Source of the DNA: Methyloprofundus sedimenti | GTDB taxonomy: Bacteria; Pseudomonadota; Gammaproteobacteria; Methylococcales; Methylomonadaceae | Assembly: GCF_002072955.1 (NCBI RefSeq) | Contig: NZ_LPUF01000001.1 | Span: 1,138,896 to 1,202,895 of the forward strand | Direction of reading: 5' to 3' | Length of the DNA: 64,000 bases | Shown: piece after piece, positions 1-7,751 of the stretch | Layout of the letters: every line of letters begins with the position of its first letter | How positions within the stretch are numbered: position 1 is the first letter of the stretch | Notes under the pieces: model-generated | Database searches by the model: none | Seen by the model: only the letters and a program-made list of their open reading frames with translations | Told to the model about the DNA's origin: nothing | Position numbers and translations under genes: made by a program

Positions 1-939
1 CATTTGCTAGGGTTGATTTTAGACCCACATGAAGGCGAAAGCATCTACGATCCTGCTTGCGGTACAGGTGGCATGCTATTGGAATGTGTAGATCATCTAA
101 AACATAATCAAGAAGACTCCCGTACCTTAAAACTGTATGGCCAAGAGAAAAACCTGACTTCAAGCTCTATTGCTAGAATGAATATGTTTCTGCATGGTAT
201 TGAAGATTTTGAAGTGCTAAGAGGCGACACTTTACGCAACCCTGCTTACTTTGAAGCGGATGGATTAAAAACCTTCGATTGTGTCATTGCCAACCCGCCA
301 TTTTCTCTTAAAGACTGGGGCGCAGAAAATTGGGCTAATGATCCATTCGGCAGGAATATTGCTGGTGTACCCCCTAAAGGGAATGGTGACATGGCCTGGG
401 TGCAACATATGGTTAAATCCATGAACAGCACTGGCCGCATGACCGTGGTTTTACCGCATGGCGCATTATTCCGTAAAGGGGCTGAAGGTAAAATTAGACA
501 AGCGCTATTAGAGCAAGATTTATTAGAAGCCGTAATTGGCTTAGGCCCCAATGTTTTTTACGGTACGCAATTGGCTGCTTGTGTCATGGTATTTAAACAA
601 AACAAAGCTGTAGAGAAAAAACAAAAAGTATTGTTTATCGATGCTTCTGATCAAATTCGTGTTGGCAGAGCGCAGAACTTTTTAGAGCCTGTCCATGTAA
701 AGCAGATTTATGATTGGTATCACGACTATGCTGATGTAGAAAATTACGTCAAAGTAGCCAGTATTGATGAATTAAAAGAAAATGATTACAACCTGAATAT
801 CCCACTGTACGTAGAAAAAATCATTGAAGATAACTTGCCCAGTGTAGAAGAAGCTCTGAGTGATTTAAAAGATGCCTTGCAAGACAGTTTAAAAGCTGAA
901 GAAAAATTTAAATCGATTTTGCAGGACTTTATACAGTGA
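1..939 (+). CDS. hsdM: Type I restriction-modification DNA methyltransferase subunit HsdM, 5'-truncated by the window edge
   Basis: This is the C-terminal two thirds of an N6-adenine methyltransferase of the HsdM (N6_Mtase) family; the N-terminus lies outside the window. Counting from the TTG at position 4, the AdoMet-binding motif I is DPACGTGG (residues 16-23) and catalytic motif IV is NPPF (97-100), so the catalytic core is intact. The C-terminal tail is rich in E, K and D and looks helical, as expected for the part that contacts HsdS. The stop overlaps the next gene by 4 bp (GTGA). It resembles the second hsdM at 2055 along its whole visible length, so the operon carries two related but clearly diverged M subunits. 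The family assignment is firm. Whether this copy pairs with the same HsdS is inferred. Confidence 0.93.
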   Translation, partial: HLLGLILDPHEGESIYDPACGTGGMLLECVDHLKHNQEDSRTLKLYGQEKNLTSSSIARMNMFLHGIEDFEVLRGDTLRNPAYFEADGLKTFDCVIANPPFSLKDWGAENWANDPFGRNIAGVPPKGNGDMAWVQHMVKSMNSTGRMTVVLPHGALFRKGAEGKIRQALLEQDLLEAVIGLGPNVFYGTQLAACVMVFKQNKAVEKKQKVLFIDASDQIRVGRAQNFLEPVHVKQIYDWYHDYADVENYVKVASIDELKENDYNLNIPLYVEKIIEDNLPSVEEALSDLKDALQDSLKAEEKFKSILQDFIQ

Positions 940-2018
940 AGCAAATGTTTGATTTTAACGAATTAACGACACTGTGTTTTTCAACGCATGAAAAAATGCA
1001 ACAGCGTGCCGTCTACACAGTGAATATATCCTTAGTGATTAGAAACTGGCTGTTTGGCTGCTATATTTCAGAATTTGAACAAAAAGGCGAGAATCGCGCT
1101 GGTTATGGCAAAAACCTGATAAAAAAATTATCAGATACACTACAGCAGCAAGGCATAAAAGGTGTATCAGCAACAAACCTTAAACAGTGCCGTTCATTTT
1201 ACCTATCCTATCAGACAATAAGTCAGACACTGTCTGACCAATCTTTATCAATACACTCTGAGCGCACGAATTTTTTAGAGCAAGCAAGTGACTTATTAAT
1301 GCCTGAATTCTCCTTGAGTTGGTCGCATTATATTACCTTGTTAATGCTTGATAACCCGAATGAACGACGCTTTTATGAACTGGAATCAAGCGCAAATAGT
1401 TGGAGTGTACGCGAATTAGAACGGCAAATTTCCAGCTCTTTATATGAACGATTAGTTTTAAGTCGTAGCAAGGAAGAAGTGATTAAACTCTCCGAACAGG
1501 GATTAATTGTAGAGAAAGCCGCCGATTTAATTAAAAACCCTTTTGTCCTCGAATTTTTAGGCCTAGAAGAAAAGCCAACCTATTCCGAAAATGACCTTGA
1601 ACAAGCCATTATCACTAAATTGGAAAGTTTTTTACTCGAATTAGGCAAAGGCTTTCTTTTTGAAGCACGGCAAAAACGCTTTACCTTTGATAATGACCAT
1701 TTTTATGTCGATTTGGTTTTTTATAATCGCTTGTTGCATTGCTATGTCTTGATTGATCTAAAGCGCGATAAACTCACGCATCAGGACTTAGGTCAGATGC
1801 AAATGTATGTTAATTATTTTGATCGTCATGTAAAAACCGCAGACGAAGCGCCGACCATCGGTATTGTCTTGTGCCACAGAAAAAATGATGCCTTAGTAGA
1901 ATTAACTTTACCTGAAGAAAACAATATTTATGCGTCTCGCTATCAGCTATACCTACCTTCAAAAGAAGAACTAAAAGCTGAATTACAAAAAATTGAATCT
2001 GAGTTAAATGACCATTAA
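936..2018 (+). CDS. DUF1016/YhcG-like PD-(D/E)XK nuclease domain protein
   Basis: A 360-residue protein with the DUF1016 architecture: a helical N-terminal half (about 20-170, with the typical VISLVIRNW-like and YGK..I.KLS stretches) and a C-terminal PD-(D/E)XK nuclease fold. Candidate active-site residues are D259 (YVDLVFYN) and D274-L-K276 (LIDLKRDKL). The GTG start at 936 overlaps the preceding hsdM stop by 4 bp and implies translational coupling; a 36-bp gap separates it from the next hsdM. Members of this family are often embedded in type I restriction operons, and their role there is not settled. Here the gene sits between two M subunits. I infer an accessory nuclease or defence function; the fold call is much safer than the role. 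Confidence 0.85.
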   Translation: MKQMFDFNELTTLCFSTHEKMQQRAVYTVNISLVIRNWLFGCYISEFEQKGENRAGYGKNLIKKLSDTLQQQGIKGVSATNLKQCRSFYLSYQTISQTLSDQSLSIHSERTNFLEQASDLLMPEFSLSWSHYITLLMLDNPNERRFYELESSANSWSVRELERQISSSLYERLVLSRSKEEVIKLSEQGLIVEKAADLIKNPFVLEFLGLEEKPTYSENDLEQAIITKLESFLLELGKGFLFEARQKRFTFDNDHFYVDLVFYNRLLHCYVLIDLKRDKLTHQDLGQMQMYVNYFDRHVKTADEAPTIGIVLCHRKNDALVELTLPEENNIYASRYQLYLPSKEELKAELQKIESELNDH

Positions 2019-2054
2019 CAAGCAATGTCTCGAATTTAAAAGGATTTACTAATC

Positions 2055-3518
2055 ATGACCCAACAAGAACTCGAAAAATACCTCTGGGGTGCAGCGACAG
2101 CATTACGTGGCACCATCGATGCGGGTGATTATAAACAATATATTTTTCCGTTATTATTCTTCAAACGCATATCCGATGTTTATGATGAAGAATTTGCTAA
2201 TGCTTTAGCGGAAAGCGATGGCGATATGGAATACGCCGCCTTTGCTGAGAATCATCACTTTCAAATTCCAGCAGGGGCGCATTGGAATGATGTGCGTGAA
2301 ACCACGGTGAATATCGGCGCAGCTTTACAAGAAGCCATGCGCACGATTGAAAAAGCCAATCCTGATACCTTGTTCGGGATTTTTGGTGATGCCAGCTGGA
2401 CTAATAAAGACCGGCTTTCGGATGAAATATTAACCAACCTAGTCGAGCACTATTCACAGCACAAGCTTAATATAAGCACCGTCCCTGATGATAAATTGGG
2501 GAATGCGTATGAATACCTGATTAAAGAATTTGCTGATGATAGCGGCCATACCGCCGCGGAATTTTATACCAATCGTACTGTGGTCAAACTGATGACTATG
2601 ATCATGGACCCGCAACCCGGCGAAAGCGTCTATGATCCGACGTGCGGTTCGGGTGGTTTGCTATTGAATTGTGCCTTGCATTTAAAAGATGAAGGCAAAG
2701 AATATCGCACGCTCAAGCTTTATGGCCAAGAGATTAACTTGCTCACCTCCGCCATTGCACGTATGAACATGTTTATGCACGGCATAGAGGAATTTAGCAT
2801 TATTCGTGGGGATACGCTGGCGAATCCTGGTTTGTTAGAAAACGATCAACTCAAAACTTTTAATGTCATTTTGGCTAACCCTCCGTACTCGATTAAAGCC
2901 TGGGATCGTAAAGCCTTTGAGAGTGATGCCTATGGGCGTAATCTTTGGGGTACGCCTCCACAAGGTTGTGCGGACTATGCTTTTGAACAGCATATTGATA
3001 AAAGTATGAATCAGCATAATGGTAGGTGCGTCCAACTATGGCCTCATGGCATCCTTTTTAGAGATAACGAAAAGAAGATGAGGAAGAAAATGATAGAAAC
3101 GGATACTATTGATTGTGTCATTGCGTTAGGTAAGAACTTGTTTTACAACTCATCAATGGAGTCTGCTTTATTAATCAGGCGAACTAATAAAGACCAAAAG
3201 AAAAAAGGGAAAGTGTTGTTTATTAATGCATTTAGCGAAGTAAAAGATGAAAAAACTATTTCATATTTATTAGATGAGCATATAAAAAAGATATATGACG
3301 CTTACACTGATTACAGTGATATTGAAGGATTTTCTTGTATTGTCAATGTTGATGACATATTAAAAAATGATGCCTCGCTTCTTGTTACCAATTATGTGAA
3401 ATCAACCAGAATAGTTAATGACAATATTTTATCGGTAGACGATGCTTATGCACAGTGGATTAGTAGTTCAGTAATAATGAAGGAAAGCATGGAAACGCTT
3501 TTCGATACTTTGAATTAA
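2055..3518 (+). CDS. hsdM: Type I restriction-modification DNA methyltransferase subunit HsdM (second copy in operon)
   Basis: A full-length HsdM of 487 residues. The helical N-terminal domain (HsdM_N, about 1-150, beginning with a typical LEKYLWGAA...R stretch) is followed by the Rossmann methylase core with motif I DPTCGSGG (194-201) and motif IV NPPY (275-278), which marks an adenine-N6 enzyme. The ATG at 2055 has an upstream AGGA-like ribosome site (aaaaggattt). Its stop shares one base with the hsdS start (TAATG). It transfers methyl from S-adenosylmethionine to the target adenines chosen by HsdS, both as the stand-alone M2S methylase and within the R2M2S complex. The paralogous hsdM just upstream makes this a two-M operon. 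Confidence 0.96.
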   Translation: MTQQELEKYLWGAATALRGTIDAGDYKQYIFPLLFFKRISDVYDEEFANALAESDGDMEYAAFAENHHFQIPAGAHWNDVRETTVNIGAALQEAMRTIEKANPDTLFGIFGDASWTNKDRLSDEILTNLVEHYSQHKLNISTVPDDKLGNAYEYLIKEFADDSGHTAAEFYTNRTVVKLMTMIMDPQPGESVYDPTCGSGGLLLNCALHLKDEGKEYRTLKLYGQEINLLTSAIARMNMFMHGIEEFSIIRGDTLANPGLLENDQLKTFNVILANPPYSIKAWDRKAFESDAYGRNLWGTPPQGCADYAFEQHIDKSMNQHNGRCVQLWPHGILFRDNEKKMRKKMIETDTIDCVIALGKNLFYNSSMESALLIRRTNKDQKKKGKVLFINAFSEVKDEKTISYLLDEHIKKIYDAYTDYSDIEGFSCIVNVDDILKNDASLLVTNYVKSTRIVNDNILSVDDAYAQWISSSVIMKESMETLFDTLN

Positions 3519-4732
3519 TGGAAATATCAATGCAAATAGATAAATCATCTTGGGAAAAAGTTAAGTTAATTGATGTAGTTACTAAAAAAGAAGAAAACGA
3601 TAAAGAGAATGCTAAAAATAGATTTGAACGATTTATAAAAGTTGAGCACTTAAATGCTGAGTCATTACATATTAAAAGATGGGGCAATCAAAATAAAGAT
3701 GAATTACCCCCCACCTTTTATAAAGTCTTTAGAAAAGGGCAAGTATTATTTCCGACTCGTAACCCGCACTTGCGAAGAACAGCTTTAGCGTCTTTTGATG
3801 GTATATGTGGTGAAAAAACGCTAACTTTGGAGCCTAACGAGGAAAAAGTTTTACCAGAATTTCTCCCTTTTTTGTTTCATAGTAATGAGTTTTATCAGCA
3901 CACTACATCATCAATTGTTGGATCTACAAATCCTCATGTAAGGTGGCGTGATGTTGCCAGCTATGAATTTCTGCTCCCACCCAAAGACCAACAAGCCAAA
4001 CTGGCTGAATTGCTTTGGGCTATGGAAGAGGTAGTTGAAAATGATTTAACCTTATTGGATAAACTGTCTTTAACTCTTGACTCAGATATTGAAAGCAGAA
4101 TTCATGGGGTAACTCTCGCTGGTCATACAATACAGCAAGTTATTGATGAATTATCAGAATACAAGGGGGTTGGTACTTTAAGCCAATTTGGAAAAATATT
4201 TAAAGGTAAAGGAATTACTAAATCAGAATTAGTTGATATCGGACTTCCATGCGTTCGATATGGCGAGTTATATACCAAACATCACAGGGTTATAAGAAAA
4301 TTTTATTCGTTTATTACTGATGAATCCTCTGCAAATTCAATTAAGCTAAAGCAAAACGATGTGCTTTTTGCTGGTTCAGGTGAGACCATTTCTGAGATTG
4401 GTAAATCAGCAGCATTCATTAGCGATGAAGAGGTTTATGCCGGTGGTGATATATTGATTTTTCGTCCTTATGACATGGATGGTATCTATTTAGGGTATTT
4501 GTTAAATTCTCAACTTGTAAGGCAGCAACTGAATAAATTTGGGACTGGAGCAACAGTTATGCATGTTTATGCATCAGATATTGAGAAAATTAAAGTTCCA
4601 ATTTTTGAAAAAGACGAGCAAATAAACATAGGTCAGCATTTGGAATCCATTGCAGATAATATTTCAAATTTAAATAAAAAAATAGAAAATTCACAAAAAC
4701 TTAAAAAATCCCTAATCAACCAAATCTTCTAA
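3518..4732 (+). CDS. hsdS: Type I restriction-modification specificity subunit HsdS
   Basis: A 404-residue HsdS with two target-recognition domains (about 1-150 and 205-365), each followed by a helical spacer. The first spacer is around 152-185 (KDQQAKLAELLWAMEEVVEN) and the second is at the C-terminus (EQINIGQHLESIADNISNLNKKIE). Each TRD reads one half of a bipartite target and the spacers set the gap and dock HsdM. It overlaps the hsdM stop by 1 bp and ends 2 bp before hsdR. The TRD stretches are more AT-rich than hsdM or hsdR, which is common because TRDs are exchanged by recombination. The recognition sequence cannot be read from the gene. Confidence 0.93.
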   Translation: MEISMQIDKSSWEKVKLIDVVTKKEENDKENAKNRFERFIKVEHLNAESLHIKRWGNQNKDELPPTFYKVFRKGQVLFPTRNPHLRRTALASFDGICGEKTLTLEPNEEKVLPEFLPFLFHSNEFYQHTTSSIVGSTNPHVRWRDVASYEFLLPPKDQQAKLAELLWAMEEVVENDLTLLDKLSLTLDSDIESRIHGVTLAGHTIQQVIDELSEYKGVGTLSQFGKIFKGKGITKSELVDIGLPCVRYGELYTKHHRVIRKFYSFITDESSANSIKLKQNDVLFAGSGETISEIGKSAAFISDEEVYAGGDILIFRPYDMDGIYLGYLLNSQLVRQQLNKFGTGATVMHVYASDIEKIKVPIFEKDEQINIGQHLESIADNISNLNKKIENSQKLKKSLINQIF

Positions 4733-4734
4733 CC

Positions 4735-7701
4735 ATGTCCTTTACTGAACTCAACAGCGTAGAACATTACATCATTCACCAAGTCAGCGGTGTTAATCTC
4801 AATGCTGATAACATTGCCACGCCTAAAAGCAGTTACGGCACTCAGTGGGTATACCAATCAGCAGAAGAACTCAATCGTGGCGTCAATGAAGTATTGGTTG
4901 AAGTCGAATTAACCGCTGCTTTACTACGCTTAAATCCTGAGATTAAACAACGTCCTGAATTAGCTGATGAAGTAATCTACAAGCTCCGTGCTATTTTGAT
5001 TTCGGTAAATCAAATCGGCCTGGTGAAAGCCAATGAAGAGTTTTTTAAGTGGTTGAGCGGTGACAAGACCATGCCCTTTGGTGAGAATAATCGCCATGTG
5101 CCGGTTCGCTTGCTGGATTTTGATGACCTAACCAATAACCGCTACGTTGTCACTAATCAATTCCGCATTCATCATCGGGAAACTAAAATACCTGATGTGG
5201 TATTGCTAATTAACGGCATTCCCGCGGCGGTCGGTGAAGCAAAAACGCCTATACGCCCTTCGGTCAGTTGGTTAGATGGGGCGCATGAAATTCATACGGT
5301 GTATGAAAATGCCGTGCCACAGTTATTTGTACCCAATATTTTATCGTTTGCTACCGAAGGCAAAGAGCTATTTTATGGTGCTATCCGTTGCCCACTCGAA
5401 TTTTGGGCGCCGTGGCGTTTGGAATCAGAACAGGGTGATCTCGCTAAACAACTCGGTTTAGCGGAAATCGGTAAAGAATTAACTGATTTATTGAGTCCGG
5501 TACGCTTGCTGGATATTTTGCAAAACTTTTCGTTATTTACGACAAATAAAAAGAAACAACGCAGCAAAGTCATTCCACGTTTTCAGCAATATGAAGGTGC
5601 AAATAAAATTGTACAACGTGTAATTGAGGGGCAGATTAAAAAGGGATTGATCTGGCATTTTCAAGGCTCGGGTAAATCTTTGTTGATGGTATTTGCCGCA
5701 CAAAAATTACGTAAAGCCACTGAACTTAAAAGTCCGACCGTGATTGTGCTGGTAGATCGAACCGATTTAGATACTCAGATCAGTGGTACTTTTAATGCGG
5801 CGGACGTGCCTAATGTCGAATCCACGGATAGCATTAAAGAGCTGCAAACCATGCTGGAGCGTGATACGCGAAAAATCATTATCTCAATGATTCATAAATT
5901 TCGTGATGCCAAGCCTAATATGAATTTGCGCGACAATATCATTGTCTTAGTGGATGAAGCACATCGAACGCAAGAGGGTGATTTAGGCAGGCAAATGCGT
6001 GCGGCCTTACCGAATGCGTTTTTATTTGGGTTAACGGGAACGCCGGTTAATAAAGCGGACAAAAATACCTTTTGGGCCTTTGGTGCGGAAGAGGATCAAG
6101 GCGGTTATTTATCACGTTATACCTTTCACGATTCGATACGCGATGAAGCAACCTTACCTTTGCATTTTGAGCCACGATTGGTAGATGTGCATGTGGATAA
6201 GGAAGCCATTGATCAAGCTTTTGCTGTGTTTAAAGAAAGTGCCGCGTTAAATGATGAAGAAGCAGATGCCTTAAATCAGAAATCAGCAAAAATGGCGGCG
6301 TTTTTAAAATCCCCCGAGCGGGTTGCTAAAATCGTCACTGATATTGCGACGCATTTTAAAGAAAAGGTTGCACCACAAGGCTTTAAGGCGATGATCGTCA
6401 CCCCTGATCGTTATGCCTGTGTGCTATACAAAGAAGAGTTGGATAAACATTTTCCTACTGAAGCCAGTCGCGTGGTGATTTCTACCACAGCCAATGATGA
6501 CTATGAGTTTAAACAAAAGTGGGCGGTCGATAAATCGGCACAGGAAAAGATAGTCGATGAATTTAATGATGCACAGTCTGACTTAAAATTTATTATCGTT
6601 ACCGCTAAGTTACTCACTGGTTTTGATGCACCGATATTGCAAACGCTTTACTTAGATAAATCCATAAAAGATCACACCTTATTGCAGGCTATCTGCCGTA
6701 CTAATCGTTTATATCCACAAAAGAGCTTTGGCCGTATCGTGGATTATTTCGGTGTGTTTGATGATGCCGCTAAAGCACTCGAGTTTGATGAGGAAAGTGT
6801 TAAACAAGTCATTACTAATTTATCGGCATTAAAAGAGAAGTTACCTGAAGCCATGCGCGATGCCTTAGCGCACTTTCCGAATGTCGATAGAACCCTGGAA
6901 GGCTTTGAAGGGCTAGAAGTCGCGCAAAATACTATTAACAGTAATGAGAAAAAAGACGCCTTCGCGCTAGATTTTAAATATCTGGCTAAATTATGGGAGT
7001 CCCTGTCACCGGATAATATCCTGGATTTATATAACCAGGACTACAAATGGTTGGCGCAAGTCTATGAGTCTGTTAAGCCGGCATCAAACAATATTGGCAA
7101 GTTATTATGGCTCACCTTAGGCGCACAAACCACACAATTGATTCATGACCATGTTCATGTCGGCGAAGTACATCAGTTAGAGGAATTTGTGCTGGATGCT
7201 GATGTGATTGAGGATATTTTTAACAATTCTGATCCAAAGAAAATCAAAGCACTAGAAAAGATGCTGGTGCAACGGTTTAGCAAGCATGCCGGTAATCCAA
7301 CGTTTAAAAAACTGAGTGAGCGCCTAGAAGAGCTACGTGATAAAGCAGAGAAAGGCTTAATCAGCTCGATTGAGTTTATTAAAGAGCTGTGCAAGATTGC
7401 TAAAGAAACCGTTCAAGCCGAGAAAGAGCAGGAAGAGGCCTTACAAGATAAAACCCCACAAGCCGCTTTAACGGAATTATTTTTAGAGCTTAAGACCGAG
7501 CAAACACCTGCGGTTGTTGAGCGTATTGTGACTGATATTGATGCTATTGTGCGTGTCGTCCGTTTTCCTGGCTGGCAACAATCAACCCAGGGTGAACGTG
7601 AGGTACAGCAGTCATTACGCAAGGCTTTGTTGAAGTACAAGTTGCATAAAGACCAGGTGCTGTTTGATCGGGCTTATGGGTATATTAAAGAGTATTATTA
7701 A
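4735..7701 (+). CDS. hsdR: Type I restriction endonuclease subunit HsdR
   Basis: An intact 988-residue HsdR. The N-terminal nuclease domain shows the PD-(E)xK signature: D154 (IPDVVLL) and E168-A-K170 (GEAKTP). The SF2 translocase follows, with Walker A QGSGKS (310-315, K314) and the DEAH box at 407-410 (VDEAHRTQ), plus a motif III-like LFGLTGTPVN and a motif VI-like QAICRTNRLYP. The C-terminal helical region that docks onto the methylase is charged and helical. It starts 2 bp after hsdS. With HsdM and HsdS it should translocate DNA and cut unmethylated DNA at a distance. No frameshift or stop is seen, so this first system looks capable of restriction provided the part of hsdM outside the window is intact. 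Confidence 0.95.
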   Translation: MSFTELNSVEHYIIHQVSGVNLNADNIATPKSSYGTQWVYQSAEELNRGVNEVLVEVELTAALLRLNPEIKQRPELADEVIYKLRAILISVNQIGLVKANEEFFKWLSGDKTMPFGENNRHVPVRLLDFDDLTNNRYVVTNQFRIHHRETKIPDVVLLINGIPAAVGEAKTPIRPSVSWLDGAHEIHTVYENAVPQLFVPNILSFATEGKELFYGAIRCPLEFWAPWRLESEQGDLAKQLGLAEIGKELTDLLSPVRLLDILQNFSLFTTNKKKQRSKVIPRFQQYEGANKIVQRVIEGQIKKGLIWHFQGSGKSLLMVFAAQKLRKATELKSPTVIVLVDRTDLDTQISGTFNAADVPNVESTDSIKELQTMLERDTRKIIISMIHKFRDAKPNMNLRDNIIVLVDEAHRTQEGDLGRQMRAALPNAFLFGLTGTPVNKADKNTFWAFGAEEDQGGYLSRYTFHDSIRDEATLPLHFEPRLVDVHVDKEAIDQAFAVFKESAALNDEEADALNQKSAKMAAFLKSPERVAKIVTDIATHFKEKVAPQGFKAMIVTPDRYACVLYKEELDKHFPTEASRVVISTTANDDYEFKQKWAVDKSAQEKIVDEFNDAQSDLKFIIVTAKLLTGFDAPILQTLYLDKSIKDHTLLQAICRTNRLYPQKSFGRIVDYFGVFDDAAKALEFDEESVKQVITNLSALKEKLPEAMRDALAHFPNVDRTLEGFEGLEVAQNTINSNEKKDAFALDFKYLAKLWESLSPDNILDLYNQDYKWLAQVYESVKPASNNIGKLLWLTLGAQTTQLIHDHVHVGEVHQLEEFVLDADVIEDIFNNSDPKKIKALEKMLVQRFSKHAGNPTFKKLSERLEELRDKAEKGLISSIEFIKELCKIAKETVQAEKEQEEALQDKTPQAALTELFLELKTEQTPAVVERIVTDIDAIVRVVRFPGWQQSTQGEREVQQSLRKALLKYKLHKDQVLFDRAYGYIKEYY

Positions 7702-7751
7702 TATGCCAAATAAATAGATTGTATTTGTTACAAATTTAAGGTTGTTATTTA

